Part shown: one piece after another, positions 1 through 7,802 of the stretch
Layout of the letters: every line of letters begins with the position of its first letter
Numbering within the stretch: the stretch's first letter is position 1
Assembly (NCBI GenBank): GCA_937907415.1
Contig: CALCHY010000166.1
Coordinates: 1 to 10,011 of the forward strand
DNA: 10,011 bases
Direction: 5' to 3'
Origin: an uncultured Trueperaceae bacterium
GTDB taxonomy: Bacteria > Deinococcota > Deinococci > Deinococcales > Trueperaceae
The notes under the pieces: model-generated
What the model saw: the letters and a program-made list of their open reading frames with translations, nothing else
Told to the model about the DNA's origin: nothing
Databases searched by the model: none
Translations under genes and position numbers: made by a program

Positions 1-2
1 TC

Positions 3-488
3 TACACCGACCACGGCTTCACCGGCACCAACCGCGCCCGCCCCGGCCTCGACCAAGCGCTCGCCGCCGTAAGGAAGGGCGACACGCTGGTCGTGCCCAA
101 ACTCGACCGCCTCGCCAGGTCGGTACCCGACGCGCGCGCCATCGGCGACAGCCTCGCACAGCGGGGCGTGAAGCTCCAGATCGGCGCCAGCGTCCACGAC
201 CCCAACGACCCCATGGGCAAGCTCTTCTTCAACATCCTCGCCACCTTCGCCGAGTTCGAGGCCGACCTCATCCGCATGCGCACCCGCGAAGGCATGGCCA
301 TCGCACGAGCCAAAGGCAAACTGAAAGGCCGCAAGCCCAAGCTGTCCATACGCCAGCAGCAGGAACTCAAGCGCATGTACGACACCGGCGACTACTCGGT
401 CAGCGACCTCGCGGAACTCTTTTCGATCTCACGGCCCACGGTGTACCGCACGCTCGAAAGGCAATCCAACGCGGGCGCGAGGACATGA
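3..488 (+). CDS. Serine recombinase (Tn3 resolvase / Hin invertase family), 5'-truncated by window edge
   Basis: Site-specific recombinase that would cut and rejoin DNA through a serine phosphodiester. The frame is open from base 3 to a TGA at 486-488 and begins mid-domain (YTDHGFTGTNRARPGL), so roughly the first 35-40 residues, including the catalytic serine, lie outside the window. What remains shows the conserved catalytic-domain block KLDRLARS with its two active-site arginines, then FFNILATFAEFEADLIRMRTREG, which matches the end of the catalytic domain and the long dimerisation/DNA-binding helix E. A C-terminal helix-turn-helix follows (YSVSDLAELFSISRPTVYRTLER). The Met at 93 is internal and is not the start. 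Length and layout fit a small resolvase/invertase of about 190-200 residues, typical of transposon- or plasmid-borne enzymes. No transposase is visible beside it. The family call is secure; whether it resolves, inverts or is a remnant cannot be judged here. Confidence 0.9.
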   Translation, partial: YTDHGFTGTNRARPGLDQALAAVRKGDTLVVPKLDRLARSVPDARAIGDSLAQRGVKLQIGASVHDPNDPMGKLFFNILATFAEFEADLIRMRTREGMAIARAKGKLKGRKPKLSIRQQQELKRMYDTGDYSVSDLAELFSISRPTVYRTLERQSNAGART

Positions 489-525
489 AGTGCGCAAACT
501 GCGGGCCCCCTTAGGCCCCAGCACT
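489..525 (+). terminator. Nested hairpin after the resolvase stop
   Basis: Immediately after the TGA, AGTGC (489-493) pairs with GCACT (521-525), and inside it GGGCC (503-507) pairs with GGCCC (514-518) around a 6-nt loop. The position directly behind the stop codon suggests a terminator for the recombinase. There is no T tract, so intrinsic termination is only inferred. Confidence 0.4.
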
Positions 526-662
526 CCATGTGGTGAGCCTTAGATTTTCAGGTACCCTGTCACTACACAGATTCGAGGCAGGACCGACCATTACGCCCGT
601 CACGCAGTGATTCCGCTTCTGGCTCGCATGCGGCGCGGCCACGGTACCCAGGAGGAGTGAGG
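526..662 (+). promoter_or_regulatory. Leader of the ABC transporter gene with strong Shine-Dalgarno
   Basis: The stretch between the recombinase hairpin and the ABC gene has no credible ORF. It is less GC-rich around 541-575, where a promoter would be expected, but I see no convincing -35/-10 pair. TTTTCA at 545-550 followed after 17 nt by CAGATT is the best and is weak. The clear signal is AGGAGGA at 650-656. It sits 7 nt before GTG 663 and abuts GTG 657, so 663 is favoured as the start. Confidence 0.45.
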
Positions 663-2474
663 GTGACGAAGAGTTCCTTACGCGAGGGCCTGCGATCCTG
701 GCGCACCCTGCTGCGCTCGGTCCCGCTACTGTGGCGCGCCGCGCCCGGCCAAGTCACGTTTCTGCTACTGCTGCTGGTGATCCAAGGGACCCTGCCGGCA
801 CTTGCGGTTTACCTCACCAAGCTGACCATCGACGGCATCGCAGTCGCCATCCAAGGCGGAGCAGCCAATCTGATCACGCTCGCGGCGCTGTGGGGCTCCG
901 CCGCGGCCATCACCCACATCCTGCCGCCCATCGTGCAGATGCTCCAGGCGAACGTGGCCGAACTGTTCACCGCCCACGTGAACCTCGAACTGATGCGTAA
1001 GAGCGAAGACCTGGTCGGCCTCGACCTACTCGAGGATCCCCGCTTCCACGACGACATGCAGGTGCTCCGCGAGGGCGCCCGCAACCGGCCGCTCAGCATG
1101 CTGATCATGCTGGTCTACTCCGTACGCAACCTCGTCGGGACAGCGAGCCTCACCGCCCTGCTAGCCACCTTAGGCTGGTGGGTGCCACTCATCATCGTGG
1201 CCACCGCGTTCCCTTACTCCATCGCCACGCTGCGCCTCCAGGAGGTCGGTTGGAACGCGCTGCTCAGCCGCAGCCCCGAAGCCCGCCGCATGGAGTACGA
1301 GAGCCGCACCGCCCTCAGCTACGAGAACGCCGCCGAGGTCAGGCTCCAGGCCATGCTCCCCTGGCTCCGGTCCCGCTACCGGACGAGCTTCGCTTCCGCC
1401 CACCGAACCATGAGAGCCGCGCGGGCCAAGCAAGCGCTGGGCGTGCTGCCCGGGATCGCCTTCTCGGTTGCGGTAGCGGTCGGGCTGTTCGCCTGGTCGG
1501 TGTTCGAAGCCAGCCACGGCGCGCTCACCATCGGCGCCGTCGTCGTAGTGGTCCAGGGCCTGGCGCGGATGCAGAACGAAGTCATCTCCCTGGCCGACAG
1601 CGTCGGCACCCTCTTCGAACGCCTCCTCTTCTTCCGAAAGTACTTCGGGTTCATGGACGCGCAGCCTGATGTACGTAACCCGCCCCAACCGCAACAGGTG
1701 CCGGACGGGCCACTAACCATCCGCTTCGAACACGTCTCGTTCGCCTACCCGGATGGCCGCCAAGCGCTGAACGACGTGAGCTTCGAGATCGCCCCCGGCG
1801 AGACGCTCGCCATCGTGGGCGAGAACGGCGCCGGCAAGAGCACGCTCGTGAAGCTCCTCATGCGCTTCTACGACCCCACCGACGGACGCATAACCATCAA
1901 CGGCATCGACCTGCGCCAACTCGACGTAACCGCCTGGCGCGCCCGGGCCGGTGCAGTGTTGCAGGACTTCGGACGCTACGCCTACACGGTTGCGGAGAAC
2001 GTGGCGCTCGGCGTCGACGCCACGACTGTCGACAAGCAGAAGGTGGCTTACGCCCTATCGGAAGCCGGCCTCGACGGTCTCCTCACGCAGTTCGAAGCGC
2101 ACGCAGACCAAGCGCTCGGCAAAGAGTTCGGCGGCACCGAACTATCGGGCGGACAATGGCAGAAGATCGCTATCGCCCGAGCGCTCTACCGCGAGGCGGA
2201 CTTGCTCGTGCTCGACGAGCCCACCGCCGCCCTCGATCCACGCAGCGAGCACGAACTTTTCGAGCGCTTCGCCGCCATGACGCGTGGCCGCAGCGTCGTG
2301 CTCATCACCCACCGCCTCGCCTCGGTACGCATGGCCGACCGGGTGCTGGTAATGAAGCAAGGCGAGCTAGTGGAAGACGGAACGCACGAAGCCCTACTCG
2401 CACGCCGAGGCGAGTACGCAGAGCTCTGGTGGATGCAAGCCGAACGGTACGGAGCCGAAACCTTGACGAGCTAG
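663..2474 (+). CDS. ABC transporter, fused membrane and ATPase domains (ABCB/MsbA type exporter)
   Basis: Half-transporter of 603 residues, expected to dimerise in the inner membrane and export a hydrophobic or peptide substrate using ATP. The first ~310 residues are the membrane domain with about six hydrophobic stretches, including those near 31-55, 70-95, 145-200 and 260-305. The ATPase domain shows Walker A GENGAGKST at 386-394, Q-loop Gln at 434 (VLQDFGRYAYTV), signature LSGGQWQK from 494, Walker B LLVLDE at 514-519 with catalytic Glu 519, D-loop ALD and switch His 550 (ITHR). All catalytic residues are intact. The LSGGQW signature and the aromatic FGRYAYTVAENV after the Q-loop resemble NisT/SpaT-type lantibiotic exporters. 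No precursor peptide or modifying enzyme is visible nearby, so the substrate is unknown. The start is GTG 663, chosen for the AGGAGG spacing; GTG 657 is the alternative. The gene appears monocistronic. Confidence 0.9.
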   Translation: MTKSSLREGLRSWRTLLRSVPLLWRAAPGQVTFLLLLLVIQGTLPALAVYLTKLTIDGIAVAIQGGAANLITLAALWGSAAAITHILPPIVQMLQANVAELFTAHVNLELMRKSEDLVGLDLLEDPRFHDDMQVLREGARNRPLSMLIMLVYSVRNLVGTASLTALLATLGWWVPLIIVATAFPYSIATLRLQEVGWNALLSRSPEARRMEYESRTALSYENAAEVRLQAMLPWLRSRYRTSFASAHRTMRAARAKQALGVLPGIAFSVAVAVGLFAWSVFEASHGALTIGAVVVVVQGLARMQNEVISLADSVGTLFERLLFFRKYFGFMDAQPDVRNPPQPQQVPDGPLTIRFEHVSFAYPDGRQALNDVSFEIAPGETLAIVGENGAGKSTLVKLLMRFYDPTDGRITINGIDLRQLDVTAWRARAGAVLQDFGRYAYTVAENVALGVDATTVDKQKVAYALSEAGLDGLLTQFEAHADQALGKEFGGTELSGGQWQKIAIARALYREADLLVLDEPTAALDPRSEHELFERFAAMTRGRSVVLITHRLASVRMADRVLVMKQGELVEDGTHEALLARRGEYAELWWMQAERYGAETLTS

Positions 2475-2674
2475 ACGCGGTGGAGCTCAACCTAGAAGCG
2501 GCCTCACAAACTAGCAAACTCAGCGACGGTGCACGCCCAGGCTGCTCCAGAGGGATGCCTCGAAACCCATCTCAAAAACTATGTCGCAAAAACCCCACGC
2601 GCTTTGCCTTTAGGAACACCGCTCGCGCTCCAGCAGCCGCCGCCGGTACGCACCACCAGTTACGCCGGCGCCCA

Positions 2675-2722
2675 CAGGACATCCTTAGACTCTCGATCAT
2701 CGAAAAAGGCTGATATGTCCTG
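2675..2722. repeat. 8-bp inverted repeat with nested TCGAT dyad
   Basis: CAGGACAT at 2675-2682 is the exact reverse complement of ATGTCCTG at 2715-2722, with 32 nt between. Within the spacer TCGAT (2693-2697) and ATCGA (2699-2703) form a second perfect dyad around one base. Such nested symmetry fits recombinase or regulator sites, or a structured transcript. The function is unknown. Confidence 0.5.
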
Positions 2723-2737
2723 CGCAATAACCTGACC

Positions 2738-2835
2738 AGGACGGCAAGGAGCGTTGGATGGGTGTTCCAATAACGACCGGTTACTGATGGAGCCTGGCTG
2801 AACTTGGCGGCTGTGGACTCCTCAAGGACGGCAAG
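2738..2835 (+). repeat. 11-bp direct repeat AGGACGGCAAG, two copies
   Basis: Copies lie at 2738-2748 and 2825-2835, with 87 bp between start points. They bracket the TGTTCCA half-site at 2763. They are too short to prove a target-site duplication, and function is unknown. Confidence 0.4.
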
Positions 2836-2873
2836 CCTATCGCGCAATGCTCAAAGAACTTTTGATGTTTGGG

Positions 2874-2879
2874 TATGCT
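2874..2879 (+). promoter_or_regulatory. Possible -10 box of a leaderless AbiEi-like transcript
   Basis: TATGCT fits TANNNT and ends 7 nt before GTG 2887. This is the spacing described for leaderless genes in Deinococcus relatives. No Shine-Dalgarno precedes any of the candidate starts (TTG 2869, ATG 2875, GTG 2887), which supports this reading. A good -35 is not visible. Confidence 0.35.
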
Positions 2880-2886
2880 GGCGTTC

Positions 2887-3486
2887 GTGACCGCCTCGTC
2901 CGACGCGCGCTCCGAGCTCTATGCCGTCGCGGAGCGGCAAGCGGGCTACTTCACCGCTGCCCAGGCTCTGGAGGCCGGTTACAGCCGCGCGTCACAGCAC
3001 TACCACCAGAAGGTCGGCAACTGGCGGCGCGAGGGCCACGGCCTCTACCGCCTCGAGCGCTTCCCCCGCACCGAGGGCGAGCACTACGTGCGGCTCATGC
3101 TGTGGAGCCGCGACCGCGCCGGCCGCGTCCAGGCCGCCCTGTCCCACGAGAGCGCCCTGCAGGCCTACGAGTTGAGCGACGTCATGCCCGCCGAGATCCA
3201 CCTGAGCGTCCCCAAGGGCTTCCGGAAGAAATCGCCTGCCGGCGTCCGGCTGCACCGCCAGGACTTGCCAGCGTCCGACGTGACCGAGCGCGACGGGTAC
3301 CGCATCACCACGCCTCTGCGCACCCTGCTCGATGCCGCCGCTTCTCCCCTGAGCAGCGAGCACCTGGTGGCCGCCGTGCAAGACGCGCTGGACCAAGGCC
3401 TGGTGCGCAAGCGGCTGCTGGATGAAGCAATTGAGGAATCCCCCGATGACATCGGGGCACGGTTCGCCAGCATCGGGCTGCCGTGA
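2887..3486 (+). CDS. AbiEi-like antitoxin / winged-helix transcriptional repressor
   Basis: About 199 residues resembling the AbiEi antitoxin of type IV AbiE toxin-antitoxin (abortive infection) systems. AbiEi binds its own promoter and neutralises the AbiEii nucleotidyltransferase toxin. Visible features are the N-terminal winged helix-turn-helix block beginning ELYAVAERQAGYFTAAQA and running through YRLERFP, then the family-like middle ALSHESALQAYELSDVMPAEIHLSVP, and TTPLRTLLDAAA with a helical C-terminal part (LVAAVQDALDQGLV). The length is normal for AbiEi. The start is GTG 2887, because a TATGCT box lies 7 nt upstream and conserved sequence begins soon after; ATG 2875 or TTG 2869 would add 4 or 6 residues. 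The stop overlaps a GTG (GTGA), the usual coupling to abiEii, but the downstream frame closes after 16 codons, so the toxin is absent or destroyed. It may now act as a solo regulator. Confidence 0.8.
   Translation: MTASSDARSELYAVAERQAGYFTAAQALEAGYSRASQHYHQKVGNWRREGHGLYRLERFPRTEGEHYVRLMLWSRDRAGRVQAALSHESALQAYELSDVMPAEIHLSVPKGFRKKSPAGVRLHRQDLPASDVTERDGYRITTPLRTLLDAAASPLSSEHLVAAVQDALDQGLVRKRLLDEAIEESPDDIGARFASIGLP
3441..3457. repeat. 17-bp perfect palindrome inside the AbiEi-like gene
   Basis: CCCCGATG and CATCGGGG flank a single A near the 3' end of the coding region (residues ESPDDIG). The half CATCGGG recurs at 3471-3477 and 3614-3620. It could be a regulator site or an RNA hairpin, or merely codon-driven. 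Function unknown. Confidence 0.4.
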
Positions 3487-3533
3487 GCTACCGTCCGTCA
3501 GCGGCTCCGCCGGGCGAAGGCGCGAACCGATAA
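3483..3533 (+). pseudogene. Possible abiEii remnant, 16 codons, overlapping the antitoxin stop
   Basis: A GTG at 3483 overlaps the antitoxin TGA by four bases (GTGA), the coupling expected for an AbiEi/AbiEii pair. It reads VSYRPSAAPPGEGANR and then TAA. SYRPSA resembles the start of many AbiEii nucleotidyltransferases (SY-S-A followed by LR-AL). Moving one frame after SAA gives LRRAKARTDKAT, as a frameshifted continuation might. No nucleotidyltransferase motif (GG-DL-L) follows in any frame. This is a suggestive but very short trace. Confidence 0.3.
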
Positions 3534-3552
3534 GGCAACGAGAACCTACCGG

Positions 3553-3570
3553 GCGGGACCGGGTTCCCGC
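3553..3570. terminator. Hairpin in the convergent gap, AbiEi side
   Basis: GCGGGA (3553-3558) pairs with TCCCGC (3565-3570) around a 6-nt loop, about 70 nt past the antitoxin stop in the gap between convergent genes. There is no T tract on either strand. It is a plausible factor-independent or bidirectional terminator. Confidence 0.4.
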
Positions 3571-3658
3571 TCCAGCCTCAGTGGGCCCCAATAACGGTCG
3601 ATGACGTACTGCTCATCGGGTAATGGCGGCAGGCGTCGCTCTCCTACGGTGGCTTGTG

Positions 3659-3679
3659 GAGCAGGCCGCCTGGCTGCTC
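3659..3679 (-). terminator. Terminator hairpin directly behind the cad operon
   Basis: GAGCAG and CTGCTC form a perfect 6-bp stem, extended inside by CC/GG across a one-base bulge, with a 4-nt loop. It abuts the TAA (3680-3682) of the last minus-strand gene. The position right after the final stop makes it the probable end of the metal-efflux operon, although no run of T follows on the minus strand. Confidence 0.5.
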
Positions 3680-4327
3680 TTAGGGGCGTGTCGGACCGCG
3701 GCCGTTCGCGCTGTCGAGGATCTCGGGGACCTGCAGGAGGCCCGTAGCGTCGAGGGGCGGGTCGGTGTCGACCTCCTCGATGTCCTGTGTTGAGGGCCAA
3801 ATCTGGATGGTGAAGGCGCGCGCGGGATCGAGGCCGGGGCGCGAGCCGGGGGCGCCCATCTCGAAGGCCGTCCAGGCGCGCAGGTAGACGGGCGTCCAGG
3901 CGTCAAGCGCCGGCGTGGATCCGGTCAGGACGAGCTCGTGCTTGCTGCGCGCGTTGCCTTCGGGGATGGGCACGCAGAAGCCGGTCGCGCTGCTGCTTTC
4001 GTCTCGGAAGTGAACCTGTACATCTATGGGCTCGCCCTCGCACCCGGGGCTGGGCGCGCGGCCGGGCGCGAGGAGGAGCAGGCGCAGGGTGCGCGCGGCG
4101 GTCTCGCCGTTCAGCTTCAGGCGCGTGCGGTCCTCGACGTACTCGCCCTCAACGCCGATGGTGTAGGCGATGCGCACGGTCCTCGCGTCGGCCGGCAGCT
4201 CGACCTCGAGGACGGTGACGTCGCCCAGGATGCGCGCGAGGTCTTCCGTGGTCGGCTCGGCCTGCGTCACGCCCTGCGCGAGCGCGGTGGAGAAGAGGAC
4301 GGCGGCTGCTAGGAATAGCGGTCGCAT
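3680..4327 (-). CDS. Secreted protein of unknown function at the end of the cad operon
   Basis: I do not recognise this 215-residue protein. It opens with a clear signal peptide (MRPLFLAAAVLFSTALAQG), with probable cleavage after ALA or AQG, so it should act outside the inner membrane. The mature part looks beta-rich and acidic, with two cysteines at 96 and 118 that could form a disulfide or bind metal. The tail (EEVDTDPPLDATG, then SANGRGPTRP) is Pro/Gly/Asp-rich and probably disordered. The start is ATG 4327, preceded by GGGGGTG 4 nt away. It lies 78 nt after the ArsR stop on the same strand, and the hairpin follows its own stop, so it is probably the last gene of the metal operon. Co-regulation would imply a role in envelope metal handling. 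That is inference from position only. Confidence 0.75.
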   Translation of the reverse strand: MRPLFLAAAVLFSTALAQGVTQAEPTTEDLARILGDVTVLEVELPADARTVRIAYTIGVEGEYVEDRTRLKLNGETAARTLRLLLLAPGRAPSPGCEGEPIDVQVHFRDESSSATGFCVPIPEGNARSKHELVLTGSTPALDAWTPVYLRAWTAFEMGAPGSRPGLDPARAFTIQIWPSTQDIEEVDTDPPLDATGLLQVPEILDSANGRGPTRP

Positions 4328-4405
4328 GGTTCACCCCCAAGCGGTCGTGCTGCACGTCAAGGCTAGCAGGATGGGGCGAGCGAAGGTGCGGGGCTCCCGG
4401 GCCAG

Positions 4406-4783
4406 TTAGCTCGCCGCGAGAGACTGCATCAGGAGCGGCCTCACGGCGTCGTTGGCGAGCCGGTAGTAGGCCATGCGGCCCTCCTTGCGGAAGGCGACGA
4501 GTCCGTGGGCGCGCAGGAGCCGGAGCTGGTGGCTCATGCTGCTCTCGTTGACGCCCGCGACGGCGGCCAGGTCGCAGACGCACAGCTCCTCTCGCGCGAG
4601 GGCGCTGAGGACGCGGTAGCGGGTGGGGTCCGCGAGGAGCTTGAGGCGCTCGGTGGCGGCCTCGACTTCCTCTGGAGTAGGCAGGGCGGCCTGGACGCGC
4701 GCGACGGCGTCGGGGTGCATGAGGCGCACCTCGCACTCGCCGGTGGTGTCGATTGACGGTCTCGGAAGCGTGTTTGTGGTCAT
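4406..4783 (-). CDS. ArsR/SmtB-family metal-sensing repressor (CadC/CmtR-like)
   Basis: Winged-helix repressor of 125 residues expected to release DNA when it binds Cd, Pb or Zn. The core is typical: LKLLADPTRYRVLSALAREELCVCDLAAV, then the recognition helix VNESSMSHQLRLLRAHGLV and the wing FRKEGRMAYYRL. The CVC pair (Cys 68 and 70) lies in the helix that forms the thiolate alpha-3 site of CadC. An extra N-terminal Cys 17 could complete an alpha-3N-type site. The C-terminal helix (ANDAVRPLLMQ) has no histidine, so the SmtB-type alpha-5 zinc site seems absent. That favours soft metals such as Cd or Pb. The start is ATG 4783, with AAGGAG 6 nt upstream. It follows cadD by 69 nt, a gap holding an imperfect dyad that may be an autoregulatory operator. 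Confidence 0.9.
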   Translation of the reverse strand: MTTNTLPRPSIDTTGECEVRLMHPDAVARVQAALPTPEEVEAATERLKLLADPTRYRVLSALAREELCVCDLAAVAGVNESSMSHQLRLLRAHGLVAFRKEGRMAYYRLANDAVRPLLMQSLAAS

Positions 4784-4792
4784 CTCGTCTCC

Positions 4793-4811
4793 TTCACGGA
4801 ACTCCGTTGAA
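4793..4811. promoter_or_regulatory. Imperfect dyad upstream of arsR, candidate operator
   Basis: TTCACGGA (4793-4800) and TCCGTTGAA (4803-4811) are inverted copies around AC, differing by one inserted T. On the minus strand the dyad touches the AAGGAG ribosome site of the ArsR gene, so a bound repressor would block expression. ArsR proteins typically use short imperfect dyads. Assignment to this regulator is inference. Confidence 0.35.
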
Positions 4812-4852
4812 TCTGTGTCGTTCGCTGGCCCATACCTTCCCCCGGCATCGCC

Positions 4853-5506
4853 TCAGCCGCTACCTGCAGCGATGCCGAGCGCGCGGAGCATCACGCCCAG
4901 CGCGCCGCTCTCCCAGAGAATGAACGCGCCCAGGCCAATGAGTACGAACGGCACCAGCACGTCGCCGTAGCGGCTGATGGTGCGGGCCACGGCGGGTAGC
5001 TCCGCTAGGCGCGCGCCTGCGAAGCACCAGACCGCGACCAGCGCGAAGAACACCAGCACCATGACGCCTAACTGGGTGGGCGGGGTGGCGGCGAACAACG
5101 GCACGTACACGCTGAGGTTGTCGGCGCCGTTGGCGATCGTCACGGCGGCCACCGTCCAGGTGGGAGGCGCGAACAGACCCCCACCGCGACTGCCGCTCGC
5201 GCCGCTGATGCGCTGCATCACGCCCTCCTCGTCCTCGTCTTCTCCGCCGCGGCGCAAGGCCAGGATGCCAAGCGCGATGGGCAGGAAGCCGAGGAAGCCG
5301 ATGTACTCCCGCGGGAGGAGGAGCGCTCCGAGCGCGCCCAGCAGGCTCACGGCGACAAGTGCTGCGAACCCCAGGTACTGGCCGGCGACTATGTGTCGGC
5401 CCTGCAGGCTCCCGCCGGCCGAGCCGAACCACATCGTTAGCAGCACGATGTCGTCGATGTTCGTCGCGGCGAACGCCAGCAGGGCCGTGACTATGGTCGT
5501 GAGCAA
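4853..5506 (-). CDS. cadD: CadD-family cadmium resistance transporter
   Basis: Membrane protein of 217 residues in the Cad (CadD) family, which confers cadmium resistance by export or binding at the membrane. It begins LTTIVTALLAFAATNIDDIVLLTMWF, with the family's NIDD motif in the first membrane segment. The same kind of signature recurs in the second half as ANGADNLSVYVPLFA, giving the usual repeated acidic intramembrane motifs. About five hydrophobic segments are visible, separated by a charged loop (GGEDEDEEGVMQR). The start is TTG 5506, 2 nt after the P-ATPase stop, so translation is probably coupled. No ATG or GTG gives the expected N-terminus, and CTG 5512 overlapping the stop is the only other in-frame option. 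It stands with a P-type ATPase and an ArsR repressor, giving two different export routes in one operon. Confidence 0.88.
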   Translation of the reverse strand: MLTTIVTALLAFAATNIDDIVLLTMWFGSAGGSLQGRHIVAGQYLGFAALVAVSLLGALGALLLPREYIGFLGFLPIALGILALRRGGEDEDEEGVMQRISGASGSRGGGLFAPPTWTVAAVTIANGADNLSVYVPLFAATPPTQLGVMVLVFFALVAVWCFAGARLAELPAVARTISRYGDVLVPFVLIGLGAFILWESGALGVMLRALGIAAGSG

Positions 5507-5508
5507 CG

Positions 5509-7686
<2,178 letters not shown>

Positions 7687-7698
7687 GGTGCGAGGACT

Positions 7699-7727
7699 CT
7701 ATCATCTGTATACCTGGGCAGATGTAG
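7699..7727. promoter_or_regulatory. Inverted repeat over the cad promoter, candidate metal-regulator operator
   Basis: CATCTG (7703-7708) and CAGATG (7719-7724) are perfect inverted copies 10 nt apart. The symmetry extends outward as CTAT and TAG with one base missing. On the minus strand TATACA (7707-7712) sits inside the dyad and makes a good -10 for cadA. CCGACA (7732-7737) is a poor -35 at 19-nt spacing. An alternative -10, TAGAGT, ends 9 nt before the ATG. Binding here would control cadA and could also affect the divergent genes. An ArsR site seems likely. The long spacer also recalls MerR-type promoters, but the dyad is not centred in it. Confidence 0.5.
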
Positions 7728-7802
7728 AGTATGTCGGTCGCCCGCCCGCGCAGGCGCCCGCACGATACCGCCGCCGCGCCCGCCGCGCAGGAGGAAGAGC
7801 CC

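Larger units (their letters stand above)
2475..2886. other. Non-coding stretch with nested dyads and a direct repeat
   Basis: Frames crossing this 0.4-kb gap are short and have no recognisable protein character, so I treat it as non-coding. It is visibly less GC-biased than the flanking genes, with A runs near 2575 and 2703. It contains an 8-bp inverted repeat (2675-2722) with a smaller dyad inside, an 11-bp direct repeat (2738 and 2825), and the 13-mer TGTTCCAATAACG (2763) that nearly matches one arm of a dyad at the right end of the window. It could be a recombination site region, a decayed mobile-element end, or the control region of the AbiEi-like gene. Confidence 0.5.

Noticed and set aside
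1170..1694. Overlapping open frames on both strands inside the ABC gene
   Set aside because: They lie within a fully conserved ABC transporter reading frame and have shadow-like composition.
2156..2847. Open frames running across the 2475-2868 gap
   Set aside because: They are continuations of shadow frames from the ABC gene, or Arg/Pro/Ala-rich with no ribosome site; no family resemblance.
7731..7802. Upstream ATG 7731 as the start of the YtkA/CopC-like protein
   Set aside because: It would add 24 Arg/Pro/Ala residues before an already long signal-peptide N-region and has no Shine-Dalgarno, whereas GTG 7803 has AGGAGG at good spacing.
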